Of a DNA stretch of 64,000 nucleotides, positions 17,751 to 33,897 are shown piece after piece. The stretch lies in the NCBI GenBank assembly GCA_037178855.1, contig JASJZC010000006.1, forward strand, positions 5,518,001 through 5,582,000, written 5' to 3'. Position 1 is the stretch's first letter. Every line of letters begins with the position of its first letter. The notes below the pieces were generated by a model. The model saw only the letters and a list, made by a program, of their open reading frames with translations, searched no databases and was not told the origin of the DNA. The stretch comes from Oscheius sp. JU75 (taxonomy: Eukaryota > Nematoda > Chromadorea > Rhabditida > Rhabditidae). The translations under genes were made by a program, and so were the position numbers.

Positions 17751-18532
17751 ATGAGTTCCGAACAAGGCTTGGGAGAAGGTAAATTTTAGTTTTGCTATTC
17801 AAGTTTCTAGTTTTCAAACCGGATGACGAGAAGTACCAGGCAACCTTCTGTTGCAAGGAGATGCACTGCACGGTGAGTTATTAAAATTTTCTTGGTTCTC
17901 TCGGGCGTCGGAACGTGATTTCCAGAAAGCCACAAAGATCTTGGCTATCACGCTCATCGTGTTTATGTCACTGAACATTCTGGCCGCGCTCGATCGTGGA
18001 GACGTTGTTTCGGTAGGTGCATAGCTGTGAATAAACTCTCAGAACAATTAGTCTGTGAGCCGGAATTCTTAAAATCCCATTCAGTTGACCTTCTCCTCTC
18101 TGTACATCACTGCCTGTTCTGGCGTTCTGTTTGCCATTAGCAAAAAGAGAGCCTGGCCAATGATTTTCTTCATCGTCTGGGTAGTTGCTTCTATAATCAT
18201 CGCCTGCGGTCTTCTCGTCATGACTATACTCTTCCTCTTCACTCCTTATACCGAAGGCACCCGATACCATGTAAGCCCTTTGTAAACTTTAAAAAAACTG
18301 GTCTAGCTCGAGTACTATGACGCCAAGCTGATTTCAGTCGAAGAGAAATGTGAGCTCCAAATGTCTCGCCTGTAAAATTCTCCTTTTAGCTCTTCGCTTT
18401 CGCCTGACGGTTCGGGCAATCTCTTATGCCATTTGCCTCGTGTTCGAGTACTGGATCATCAAGCTGACCCGAAAATGTTACGGATACCTGAAGGATTACG
18501 AGGAATTCCATCGGGTGTACACGAATGTGTAA
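17751..18532 (+). CDS. four-transmembrane protein, LAPTM4-like nematode family
   Basis: The ATG at 17751 begins MSSEQGLGEG. Six small exons joined by 30-75 nt introns give about 175 residues. A cysteine motif FCCKEMHC precedes the first membrane segment (ILAITLIVFMSLNIL). Further segments are LTFSSLYITACSGVLFAI, a long one in FFIVWVVASIIIACGLLVM, and AISYAICLVFEYWIIKL. The short cytosolic tail contains several tyrosines (GYLKDYEEF), which could act as sorting signals. The cysteine cluster just before TM1 and the four-TM plan resemble lysosome-associated LAPTM-like proteins that are abundant in nematodes. That assignment is inference; the membrane topology is seen. The stop is the TAA ending at 18532, with the next gene converging 138 bp downstream. 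Confidence 0.7.
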
Positions 18533-18670
18533 TAATTGCGACATAAAGATCATTTTGTTGAAGACACTGCTAGGACCGATAATGAGTAAAGCAAGTAGAC
18601 TAATTTGAACAAAAGAAGTAAATTTACATTCTGAAGTAATTTAGTTGCTAGCGACTCTCGTCCCATAAGA

Positions 18671-19297
18671 TCACTTGAAGAGTCCACGAGCCGGCTGGTA
18701 CTTCCTGACCGGCTTCTCTGCTTCCCTCTTGAGAATCTCGAGACGCTGCTTCCTCACAGCCATCTCATCGATGCTCTCGTGCTGGGCCAGCTCGCGTTCC
18801 AGAGTGTGCTCGTCAAACAGTCCGTCCTCATTCTTCACCCTCTCCATCGGACACATCTGGACGGTGAGGCGTCCGTTCCTCGTGTCTCCAGACAGGCGGA
18901 AGATCTGCTCTCCAGGCGTCTCGAAGAAGCTGTCGATGAGTTTGAAGACCGTTCTCTTGTACTCCTGTTTACGGTATTCCTTCTTCAATTTCACCGTCGT
19001 CTTCAATTTCGGCTTCTGATTGACCTCGATCAGTCGAAGAGCCGTCTCGTCCAGAACGAAGGGTTTGATGGGATCCGGACTGATCCTGACTCCATCGTCC
19101 AGTGTGATCTTCTTGTAGTAGGGTTCCTGTTCCTCTTGCTTCTTGGCCTCGGCCGTCTTCTTCAGCTTGATCTGTTTCACAGACTTGTAGGAGGTGGTGC
19201 CGGTGGAATCAGACCAGATGATGGGAATGTCGTGCTCAATGACCGTCTTCTTGTTCTTCTCCGCTACCAGACGCGTACGGGCAGTAGGCGTCGACAT
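18671..19297 (-). CDS. 208-aa lysine-rich protein, single exon, unrecognised
   Basis: An uninterrupted frame of 208 codons starts at 19297 (MSTPTARTRLVAEKNKKTVI). I do not recognise the family. The protein is highly charged (Lys, Glu, Arg), has no signal peptide or membrane segment, and is probably cytosolic or nuclear. The centre has a more ordered look (KRTVFKLIDSFFETPGEQ, then VQMCPMERV). The C-terminal 40 residues are helical and basic (AVRKQRLEILKREAEKPV). The lack of introns is unusual in this window and, with the decayed copy at 4711-4892, suggests a gene that duplicates easily. The upstream leader GTAGGAGTCACTCTACG is shared with that copy. Confidence 0.75.
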   Translation of the reverse strand: MSTPTARTRLVAEKNKKTVIEHDIPIIWSDSTGTTSYKSVKQIKLKKTAEAKKQEEQEPYYKKITLDDGVRISPDPIKPFVLDETALRLIEVNQKPKLKTTVKLKKEYRKQEYKRTVFKLIDSFFETPGEQIFRLSGDTRNGRLTVQMCPMERVKNEDGLFDEHTLERELAQHESIDEMAVRKQRLEILKREAEKPVRKYQPARGLFK

Positions 19298-19791
19298 CGT
19301 AGAGTGACTCCTACCTAATTACAGTTGGAACAGTTTCAAAAGTTTCGTAACAACTTCCTCTACTAAAAAATAAGCAATTCAACTCTACCAGAGAGCGACT
19401 CTGATAAACCCCTTTCCAATTTGCCCATGCATCGTTTCTGCTATTCCACTTGACTCCCCAGTCGATAACTTTCTTCGTTATCTTTCCTCGAATTCCGTCC
19501 CGATAAGTGTCTCCGAATTCCCGCGAACAAAGAATAAAAAGACTGATTTGGAAGCACCTTATTCTACAGAATTTACAAGTACATAAGAATTTGTGCCGGG
19601 TGATGAATGAGCTAGTAGAGGCGGCGGAAGGGGCGATGATAAAGGACCCGTCAACGGGAAGAGAGAGTCTATTCAGGAAGCCGGCATAAGCTCGAAATAA
19701 TATCATGACGAAATTTGTTTCGTATAGAGGGAATGGTCTACCCTGTGGAGAGAAAGAATCACATTGGCTCGGGAGGAGTAGGAGGACGGAA

Positions 19792-22700
19792 TCACAGCTC
19801 GGACGAGTTGCTGGGCTTGGATCGACGAAACAGGGCCAGTATGTCCACATTCTGCCAGATGAGAAAGACTGTCAGGATGATGAACAGTAGAGCGCCGGAC
19901 TTTGTCCTAAAAAGAGTAAGGATATAACTAATTCGATTCTTTTTGTCTGTCACTTTGTCTGTCTCTCAAACAGTTCAAATCACTCACCTCGATCCAGTGA
20001 ACGGTCGGAAAAAATCCAGAACGTAGGCCACGAGGAAGAGGAAGATTTTAAGCAATTCGACGAGAATATTGGCTGCCGAGAGCATGGCCTGATTGCCCCA
20101 GCCCGGTCCGCCAAGTCGCACATCGAGTGTGTGATGAATCGAGTTCTCCATCCTGCACATCTGATTATGGACAGCTTCGACGGTCTCCTCGACGCTGCGG
20201 AATCGATCCTGATACTGGTAGTCGATCCTATTGGCAATGTTCTTCTGCTCCTGCTTCAACGACAAGAATTCTGCCTGATGGAGCTCAATCGTCTCGTTCA
20301 TCATCTCCTCGAGCTTTTTGTACTTGAAGCGTTCCTCGTCCAGCGTCCTATTGAGATCTGCCAGCTCGCTTTGAAAGCTTACCTAAGTTTTCAGATGAAA
20401 TGAATAAATTACAGTACCAACCGTCAACTTGTCACACTTCGAGTCCATCTTCAGCATGTCTTGGCGAAGTTTTCGAATCTCCTCCAGCAGTTCCTCATTT
20501 ATGGTCGAATTTGGAGGAATGACCTCGATGTGATGGTCCAGCGGCGCGTAGGGGACATCATGCTGAAAACGTATCAATTAACTTCATTAACGACGAACCA
20601 AATAGTGCTTCCTATAGTCTGGATACAGCTGTTTCCTAGGAATCATTGGGCAGAGACTTTTTTGGCTGTTGTCTGGTGTACTGACTATCAAGATAGGAGT
20701 CACGAGCGCAATAGGTCATAACAAGGGAGGCAAACTGTTTTGGATCAATAGTGAACACTCATTGTCATTTTGACAAAGAACAGAACTTACCGCAGGCACA
20801 GAATATCGCTTGTCAACTCTTCGATTCGGAGTTGACATAGCCAGCGGATCTTCCAGCTCCATCTTCATTCCGTACGGCAATGTCGAGGACTTAGCCTTGG
20901 CCGAAACTCCACTGGAAATGTGATTCGTTAAAAGAAGAAAGAAAGAACAGACCTCGTGCTGCCGTGCTCGGAATTGGCGTAGAAGACTGAATTGGCGACG
21001 CGTGAGTCATCAGCACCGTCTGCAAGAAAGGACACTTAGGACGGCGAGGCTACGCTTGAGCTAATACTCGTGTGAGTCAGACAGACAGCATGCATATTCC
21101 AAAGAAAGAGTCTGTGTGTGTCCGGGAGAGATGACATTTGCATAAACGTCATATTAGACAACTTTTTCAGAGATCAAATGATTAAAGGCGGGATTTGTAA
21201 AGAGAAAGAAAGAACGGTTGCGCCGCTTCCCTAGTAGCAGTTTCCTACACAGCTGGCTTGTCCCTTGTCTCTTGACACGAAATGACTTGTCAGCGTTTTT
21301 GGGTATTAGTGTTGACATGCAATTGTGGCACGACAGACACAGACGGACGGACACCATTACGCTGTAGTAAAGAAAGATCTAACGTTCGTCCTGTTGTTAG
21401 CCTCCTTGTGAATCAGCTTAAAACTGTTCTTTTGTACTACTGCTCGACTTATCACAGAATAGGTTTTAGGTTGATATAGCGCTCTCTTCCGACGCGGCCG
21501 TATCATCCCTATGTCCACCTTGACTCACTGTTAATCCGCTCTGCCAAACATTTAAGGCCTGGGTCGAGTACGCCAGAAACAGTTCCCAAGTTTACTCTTT
21601 CTACGATAGGCAATGCTGAAGCTTCTGATCTTTTTAGCCCTCCTGGCCAGTCCCGTTGTTGGAACTTCTTGTTACACTGGTTAGTTAAAGCCTTGCATAG
21701 TTATAGTACTCCCTAACGAGTTTCTTAATTACAATAATCAGGAACCTTCACGAATGCTCCTTTAATCGACCCGAGTCAACTGAACAAGAACACCAACTGT
21801 AACTCGGATTACTGTACCATTGAGACTCTCTCTACTGGACAGGCGGTCAAGACTGTCTACAATTGCGGTAACTTTCCCGGAAATGGAAATTATGTTTGCG
21901 ATGTAGGTGCTAAAAGAAAAAAGATAGTCAAAGAGGCACAGCCAGAGACATAGATCAGCTTGTTTTCACAGATTGGGTCATTTTAGGGGACCTACAGCGA
22001 TCGTCAATTCAATGTAGCCGCCGGCCAGGTGACCAAAACGTGCTGCAAGGGAAACTATTGCAACTCTTCGAGTCTGTCTGGTTCCTTCATGACTGTCATC
22101 TTTTCGATCTTGGCCATCTTTTTCACCAAGTTCTGTTAAATAAACTCATGCGCTAAAGTGTAGTCATGCTTTTATCAGCTGAGATTATTGCCGACTCATA
22201 GGCTGCTTTCAAAATAAGAACAGAAAGAACAGTTCCTATCGGAGCACTTCTCTCAACATGAGCTTCTCTCAACTTCTCTTTGTCTTTTCCACTACTTTGA
22301 TCTGTTCTTCGGCTACTAGGAACTGCTACATTGGCTACATGACCTATGAGAACTCGGACAGTACGTACTTGACCGGGGACAACACAACTACCGGTTCTTG
22401 TTACAATTCGAACTATTGCCAGAAGTGAGTAACATGGCGTTTAGAGTGTTTCAAACAAAAGAAAAAGAGGAAGAAAAATAGACCGTTTTTTCTAGAGCCG
22501 TCCTACAAATGACCAATAATAGCAAAAGAGTTAACTTTGGCTGCGGAGATACCCTCTACGACGGGGAACAATGCACAGTGGGTTTATCCCGAGATCCCAA
22601 TTATTTATGTTCCTAGAAAAATGGACAAATGATTGCCTACCAAGACGGCTTCACAACTACATACGTCTATTGTTGCAACACGGACCTCTGTAACAGTTCC

Positions 22701-24698
22701 TCTGTCTTTGGGATATTCGCTCTGTCTCTCATGCTTCTCACCCGTGGCCTCGTATAATAAAAGCAAAACCTACTTGATTCACTGACGTTGTCTGCCGATC
22801 CGAAGGTGGCCTTCTTAACCTTGTGGGCGAGTTCCATCGGGGCCGAGATGACCTGCTCCGTGTAACCTTTCAGATTGGCGCCGGTTCTTCTGTAAAACAT
22901 ACTTTCAATTTTTAAAAGCAAAATTGATTGGTTTGGAAACTACAGACAGCTTGGGAATTCCCCACCGGCTGCGAAGATAAGATAGAGGAGTAGGGGCAAA
23001 GTTTATAGATTTTCGTAACAATGAGTAAACATCTGATAGTTTTGTAGACTCAGGATCGAACTAAGGTCTGACTTCAAGAGTATCGCTAACTGTCTTTGAA
23101 TACGTTCTTTTTATACTGAGAAAGTCAAGAGTACAATCAAATCTTTCCAGCATTTTTGACAGAGTTATTGAGGCATCATCAAAGAAATGAGCTTCAAAGA
23201 GAGAAAAACTGCACTGGAAGTTTCAAGACAATAGTGAAAACACCCAGAAGCACTGACATATCAATTTCAGAATGAGAGATTGGAGAGAAAGAGAGACACA
23301 AGAGTACATTGGAATGTAGATATGCAGAAAACCATGAATGAAGGGGTAGTAAAACTTACTTAATTCCCTGTCCAACAGACGAGATGACGTTCGTTCGACT
23401 GCTGTCCAATCCGGTGCCATTCTCTAGCTCAGCGAGCTTGTTCTCATAGGTGGCTAGCTTTTTCTGAAAGATACAGTTTGTTCTAGGTCTCTCGATGACA
23501 GGATGACTGTCTATCCCGTCCAGAATTACCATATCACAGGATATACAGGAGCAGTTAGCCCCATTGCTGCTGGCATTTCGAGGCGATGGCATGAGAACTG
23601 TTTCGCGGGAAGAGATAATGACTCGAACCATGTTCCCGCCCCCGTCAGCTTATTTCATAAATCAAGGCTCAAAAGCGGTGTCTACTGTCTCTGAGTCAGA
23701 GGTCATATTTCATAACAGTTTACAGGAAAGTCTAAGCGGAAGAAGCACGAGATTGATTGCACAGCCGCAGCCGGACCATAAAGATTTTTTTTCCCGCGCC
23801 AGGACAGTCTATTAGGCCTTCTTTTCCGTTCTGATAAGGTCTCTTTGCAGCTGTTTTTTTTCTCGCGAGAGGGGCGAAGAGGACGGTACGAACTGGACTA
23901 AAAATACAAACAGTAGGCGTCTGGGGTAAGAGATAGGGTTCACGTGAAGTTGCGGGGTGCGTGGTTCAAAATAGGTGTCTGGGGGATATGGAAAGAAGAG
24001 AACTGTTCTCAGAGCATCAGAATCTCAGGTACGACAAAGAGAATACCGTTCTTATGCGAACTCCAAAACCAGGCGCAAATTGATCCGTTTTTAACGTGTA
24101 AAACTATGATCTCGGCGCAGCTAGCCGTTCAACAAACTTTTTAAATTAAAAAAAGGGCTCTTCTGTTCGAAACTAGTGTTGAAGAATGAAACGTTTTCAG
24201 GTAACAAACAATTGCAACAGTTCAGGTCCAAAATGCAACGGAAAACAACTGCACAAAAAAGATTATTCTCTCGACTCTATTAGGTCCTCCGCCTGTCTCT
24301 CGAAAGAAAAAGAACTAATATCGAAAAAATAACCAACCTGCAGATGATCGGTGTCGTGCGAATGCCGTTTGTTCTTCTTCTCAAAATGTTGCCTAATCCT
24401 GGCCATCTGTGGATTGTCGGCTCCGCGCTGCTGTTCGGCCTCTTTGCTCAGAGTGAGAAACTCTTCAACGTCTCCTTCCCTCTGCAGATTGATGTGTTTC
24501 AGCTTTTCCTTCACGGTGTCCATCTTGGCTACCAGCTTGGCGCGTTCGCGTTCTTCTCCGCCCGGAGAGGAGCCGTCGTCCGATGATCGGATACTGCTCC
24601 CATCTGTCGTGTGTTGTAACTGAAAATAGGGGAGTTAGAAGGAGAAAATGGGCTACCGAGACAATCAGCAGGACCCGCTGCCAAAGATCGTTTGCCAT
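19792..24698 (-). CDS. TMCC: TMCC-family protein (transmembrane and coiled-coil, ER)
   Basis: TMCC1-3 and fly Dementin are ER-anchored coiled-coil proteins. From the ATG at 24698 (MANDLWQRVLLIVS) exons occur at about 24320-24620 (containing DVEEFLTLSKEAEQQ and HFEKKNKRHSHDTDHLQ), 23360-23465 (KKLATYENKLAELENG), 22774-22889 (APMELAHKVKK and TFGSADNV), 20939-21018, 20791-20912, 20422-20563, 19988-20380 and 19792-19910. The order coiled coil, FGSADN motif, second coiled coil (RKLRQDML..., then IANRIDYQYQDRFRSVEETV) and two C-terminal membrane segments (LVELLKIFLFLVAYVLDFF; LLFIILTVFLIW) matches TMCC. It ends SNSSEL. The intron between about 21018 and 22774 is the largest and contains two Ly6 genes on the opposite strand. 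Confidence 0.88.
21613..22139 (+). CDS. Ly6/uPAR three-finger-domain protein A, nested
   Basis: Three exons encode a small secreted or GPI-anchored protein. The ATG at 21613 begins a signal peptide (MLKLLIFLALLASPVVG) followed at once by SCYTG, the usual Ly6 first cysteine. The remaining cysteines are spaced as in the Ly6 fold and end with the diagnostic CC...CN motif (TCCKGNYCNSSS). A hydrophobic C-terminus (MTVIFSILAIFFTKFC) suggests GPI attachment. Introns lie at about 21680-21741 and 21904-21988. The TAA at 22137 overlaps an AATAAA signal. The gene lies inside a TMCC intron on the opposite strand, and the next Ly6 gene starts only 118 bp downstream. The role is unknown; nematode Ly6 proteins act at the cell surface, often near receptors. 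Confidence 0.85.
22258..22757 (+). CDS. Ly6/uPAR three-finger-domain protein B, nested
   Basis: This is the second Ly6-type gene in the same TMCC intron. The ATG at 22258 begins a signal peptide (MSFSQLLFVFSTTLICSSA), then RNCYIGY. Two introns (about 22424-22495 and 22579-22619, the second 39-41 nt) join exons with cysteines spaced like its neighbour. It ends with the motif CCNTDLCNSSS and a hydrophobic tail (VFGIFALSLMLLTRGLV) compatible with a GPI signal. The exon-intron plan matches protein A, so the two look like tandem duplicates that have diverged strongly in sequence. The TAA at 22755 overlaps an AATAAA at 22756-22761. Its transcript end must therefore fall at or inside the TMCC exon that begins at about 22774. 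Confidence 0.83.
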
Positions 24699-26751
24699 AG
24701 GGGCTGGGAGAAATAGGGAGGGGCGCCTTCGCGCCTGTATAGACAATGACAATTATGGGGGCAGAGTGTAATAGCCAAAAGACTGACGCATTTTCGGTAT
24801 TCAGGGAATCGATCAGTTTTGTTGAGGAATGGGGGAAAGGAAGAGATACTAAGAGACTACGAAATGGAAGAAAGAACTCACGTCTTGGATAAACTGCGAT
24901 TGCGATGTCCTCATCACGTCATGGTAGGGCGGAGCGGAGATTTGTCGTCTGTAAAGCATCTCACCGTGGCTTGGAAGAAGAGGGACGGGTCAAAACAGCG
25001 CACACACACTGGCAGGCCTTTGTTGATAAGAGAGACGGCCCCACAAAATGATAGGGACTGGCTGGCTAGAAGGGAAGACTAGTACTCTGAGCAGATGGAA
25101 TTACTAACCAGAGGCAGAGACTACTGCAGAAATCAGCAAAAGTCGAATACTGTGTAATTTCAAAAAGTTTTTCCACTTGCAAATTGCTCGAAATTTTAAG
25201 AAAGTTTGGGGAAGAGAACTTTCGCTTTGAATCTCTGCAAGTCTCGGCAGGCTGTGAACTTTGTTCCCGAAAAAGATTCCTGATTCGCGGAAATATGAGC
25301 GAGAGTGATACTTCCGACGCAACGCGACAGAGATCTGTTTTAAAGAACTCTCGAGTTTCCTGCGATCATGTTTTCCAAAGGAGGAGTGAGAGGGTTTACC
25401 TTGTTTGTAAGATACCCATTGACCAGTTTTTTGCGTGTGCTTTCGAAACTCCCATCAAGGATACTGCTGAGGGACCTGGAGTTAACTCAAGAGTAAGGCT
25501 CAAAAGTCAAACAGACTCTTCGGAAAGATTGATCTTTGAAAAGTGTCACCAGTTTCGTGAACAGTCGGTTGTACTAACAGAACGACGGTCCTACATTGTG
25601 TAGGAGGAGCACCCCGCAAATTGATGGCTTAGTAATCACTAGGCAGCTTCCTTATCGCTCTGAACGCCTTTTTGCTAAAGGGTCGAGAGATTTTTGGTCA
25701 GTTTTTGGAGTTCTCTAGTCTATTAGCAAACTTGTTCGATATTCAACAAGTCGGTTAAAACTACAGCTCAAAGAAAAATCATATCCTAGAAAAATGTAAT
25801 AAACTGATTGGAGTATTCCTAATATTCATAGGGACAAAATCATAATCTTACCCAGCCAGAGTGACCATCTCGTTTCCAGACAGATTGCTTGTAGACCGAA
25901 GAGAATAACAGAGATAGTCTGGGACTGAGAATGGGCGTGAGGAAACAAAGTCCCTCTCTCGAAAGAAACTGTCAAGTGATAAACAGATTAGGAAATAGCC
26001 CAAGTTTCATCTTAATCGGAATGACAATTCATCTTGGTGCGAAGATTGTCCAAAGTACAGTGCTTCGAAGCCCATGAAAAGATCACCTACTGTATTCAAA
26101 ACTCTCCTTTTCAATTGTACTTTGGACAGATGGTTTCAAAACCAAGAAAAATAGAAAACAAGGACCTATTTGCATCGATGTGGAGGTCAGAGCGCGTGGT
26201 CCAGACCCCAAGATAATTGACCCAATTTCAGATGGCGAGGGTGGGGCTAATTGACTTGCTTGAAGCTTTTCGATTGTTACGCAATATCGTGGATCCTAGG
26301 ACAGAATTGGCCTTTTTTTCCCCTGTAGAATTTCTACAATTACGATCCCTGATTGGAGTTCTACTATGGGCTCTTGCTGAAATTCTTATGAGACCGCGTT
26401 CTCAAGTGCAAAGTCCTCAACTCTCTGAGGATCTTTTGAAAATCTGGCAGTGCATTTGAACCCTTTCTCCACTAAAGTAATATAAGAAAAACTCACGCTG
26501 AGACGGGAGGCGACAGCTTTTACGAGAGACGAAACAGCGAGGACAACAAGCGGGGTACAAAGTGAGACGCGAGAGACCTGAACAATCAATATATGGGAAA
26601 AACAGCTGGTAAAACAGAGGTATTCGAAAAAGACAAAACTATATCAACAGTCGAGACGGTATGGGGAAACTCTTTATAAAGAAACTAAGTGATAATGTAC
26701 AGACTAGACGGTATGAGAAAGCACCGTAACCCCGTATCCAGACAAAGATTA
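24699..26751. other. spacer between TMCC and GPR107-type genes, no gene seen
   Basis: No splice-compatible frame was found. The region probably contains the TMCC promoter (24.7-25.2 kb) and the 3' UTR of the minus-strand seven-TM gene that stops at 26752. Several short open frames of 60-140 codons are present but have no coding-like composition. Confidence 0.35.
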
Positions 26752-31252
<4,501 letters not shown>

Positions 31253-31573
31253 TGAGATCTGAACAGAGACTTTTAAAAAACAATCAATACAAACGCTAGA
31301 AAGTTACTATAGTGAGTAAGTGACCATAGAAAGTCAAATGAAAGAAAGTGTGATCGGCAAACTAGTGTATACTTTTGACAAAAGTGAGTTTATACTAAAG
31401 CGTTTGCTGAGTGGGAAGACTGAGTACAACCCAGGGGTTCTGGTCATAAAGTCAGTTTCTAGATCAAAAGGTCTAGTTATCAGTCATTGGAAGAGTCAAA
31501 GTCGTTCTGCAGCAGTGTAAACAAAAAAGTTTTGTGAGAGAAACGTGGATTTTGGAATTTCCCAACAGTTATT

Positions 31574-33667
31574 ATGGAATTGGTAGATAATACAGAAAAA
31601 GTCTGTGGGAAAGACCATTCTCGAGGCCCCCATTCGGAACAAAAGAGAAAACAAAAACTCAAGGACGTCTCTCTCTGCCGTTTACAGCTCAGCTGTGCGT
31701 AAACAGCGCGCCAAAACAGATGATCAATGCGGAAATTGTTGCCACCAGCTAATATGGTACGGGTGCGACCAGAAACAGTTGTCTGCTTTTGGACAGCAAG
31801 TCCATCCGAAAGCGGTGGCAGAACACCCGGAAACCGCTTCCGGTGTTCCAAAATGGCCAAGTGGACTTCAGACTTTTATACGCTAAATCTACCACAGAAC
31901 TTCAGGAATGTGCTTGACATCACGGACTTTGCGGTTTCTAGCCCGTCTCGAGAACTGATTGTAACAGGTAAGAACGGCGTGTCGGCCATGGTACTTCTTT
32001 TTGACGCTAACCAAGACAAAGACCGCTAACTGAAAACCGAAAAAAGTGCAGTGGCTCTTATTCGTTTCTTAGGAACTATTCTTCCAAACGTTCCTCACCT
32101 AAGCACACGAAATTCTACGTCAATTACAACAAAGTTCTCTTCGCTTCCGTAGAAAACCTTTCTCTGGACAAATATTCGGTGATATCGGGCTTCTATTTTA
32201 GAGAATTGGTGATGGTAAGACAAGAAGGATCAAAAAGCACTGGATAGCCATTTTACCGTCTCACAAGGTTTTACTAGACGCGGACAGCAGTTATTCATTT
32301 GGGCCTGATCTGCACCGATGGGAGACTCGCTGGTTGACAGACTTTCGAAGTAACCTGACTCGGTCGTTTGTTCAGTGTATCGAATACTGTAGTAGTTCCG
32401 TTCACAAAAGCGAAAACATCAATTACCGTATCACTTACAAAAGGGTTCTGGAACGAATAGTCTGCCATAGTTAGAGTTGACAAGTCAACTTTCCACAAGC
32501 GAAAAAGTTCAGAGCACTCTGGAATCGTGTCTCGTCAGAGGGACTTCGCTCCTACTTCTTCTCCTATGGACGTCTTTCTTTCTTCCCAGAATAGCCGTAA
32601 GTTCTTACCCTCTTCGCTCTAGAACAATTCAATATATTTCCAGTATTTGCTTCGTCGTCCCAGAACACGAACGCCGTCATGGACGATCTCTTTGATGAAT
32701 TCCTCGGTGAGACGTCGAGCCCTTCCAAGTCTGTCAGCCAGAGTGTCATATTCCCGGATGGTGGTTAGCTTTGTCTGTTTGTGACAATCAATATCTGGTT
32801 TTCAGATTCCTCAAAGGTGAAGGGACCCGAGCCTGTGCTCAAAGAGCCTCTGATCAGTCCGACTCGAGTTGAGACGCCTCCTCAAGATCCTCAGCCTAGC
32901 TCGCATGATACGGCCGTGACTCCTACCACTTTACCGGCCCAGCAGCCTCAATCAACTGCCACCTTCGGCCAGCTCTACGATCCTTCCACCATGATGAACT
33001 ACTCTGCTCAGACGGGACAGCAGTTTCCGCATTATCCGATGCCTCCTCACATGATGATGATGATGATGAACCATTACCCGGAACACGGCTACTATCCGCC
33101 GCCACCGGAACAGTTTTGTAGGTTTCTTTCTTTCTGTCTGTCTCGGTGTGTCTGTCGTGTAACCAATGCTCTTCTTGCAGACGACTACGGTTGGTCTCAA
33201 CCCATGATGGCTCCTCATCACATGAACTACTACCCGCCGCCCTACTACGCCGGTGCCGGTCCGTATGCTCGTCCTGCTCGTGGTCGCGGATCGCGTGGCT
33301 CTATGTACGGTCCCAAACCGAGAAGAGCTCGTGGTCGCAAAGCTGCAAACGGAGGTGATCGTCCGGTTCCCGGGGCTGCTGCTCCTGTTGCTCCGACGCC
33401 CGCTCCCTACACGGTGCCGTATAGCGTCTACCACGAGATGCCCGAGGCTCAGTCCTATCTTAACAACGTGCACATCTCGCCGAAGCACAATTTCTTGGAC
33501 ATCAACACTGAAGGCATGGGAACGAGTCTTGAAGGTGAGGTTTTTTTTTCGAATGTGAAAAACAAAGTTTAGGAGTCAACTCTACGGATCTTCAGTCGAT
33601 TTCCTACAGTCAAATCACTCCAAATCAAGCTCAGATGATGCAACAACAGCCTCCCAAAGAGCACTAG
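31574..33667 (+). CDS. unidentified protein with Pro/Tyr/Met-rich, RGG-like C-terminal half
   Basis: One continuous frame can be built from the ATG at 31574 (MELVDNTEKVCGKDHSRG) through about nine exons. They include 31773 onward (LLLDSKSIRKRWQNTRKPL), 32072-32214 (KFYVNYNKVLFASVENL), 32267-32440 (DLHRWETRWLTDFRSNL), 32469-32594 and 32642 onward (MDDLFDEFLGE), then 32806-33118, 33180-33534 and 33573-33667. Each join keeps phase; the join near 31969-32071 is the least certain. The N-terminal half is basic and structured-looking and I do not recognise its fold. The C-terminal half is disordered: PPHMMMMMMNHYPEHGYYP, then ARPARGRGSRGS and KPRRARGRKAANGG, typical of RNA-binding or condensate-forming proteins. 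An independent shorter gene starting at the ATG at 32678 is the alternative. Confidence 0.6.
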
Positions 33668-33863
33668 CTTCTCCTACCTGCTTCCCCGCTGCCATTGATA
33701 CAATTCCTCTTTTTTGGCTCCTTTTTCGCCCCAATAAACTGTTCCCTTTGCAAGCGCTTTCATTTTCTTCACAGCAAAACTACAAACCAATCGACCAGAC
33801 GACTACACTTAATACTACCCCAGCTCAGACTGTTGCAGAATCATAACAGAACATAGAATACAG

Positions 33864-33869
33864 TTTATT
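33864..33869 (-). promoter_or_regulatory. polyadenylation signal of gene copy A
   Basis: TTTATT on the plus strand gives AATAAA on the minus strand, about 30 nt past the stop codon of copy A. An A-tract precedes it that copy B lacks, so the two copies differ here. Confidence 0.6.
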
Positions 33870-33897
33870 TTTTTTTTAAACAACAAGATCACTTGGT

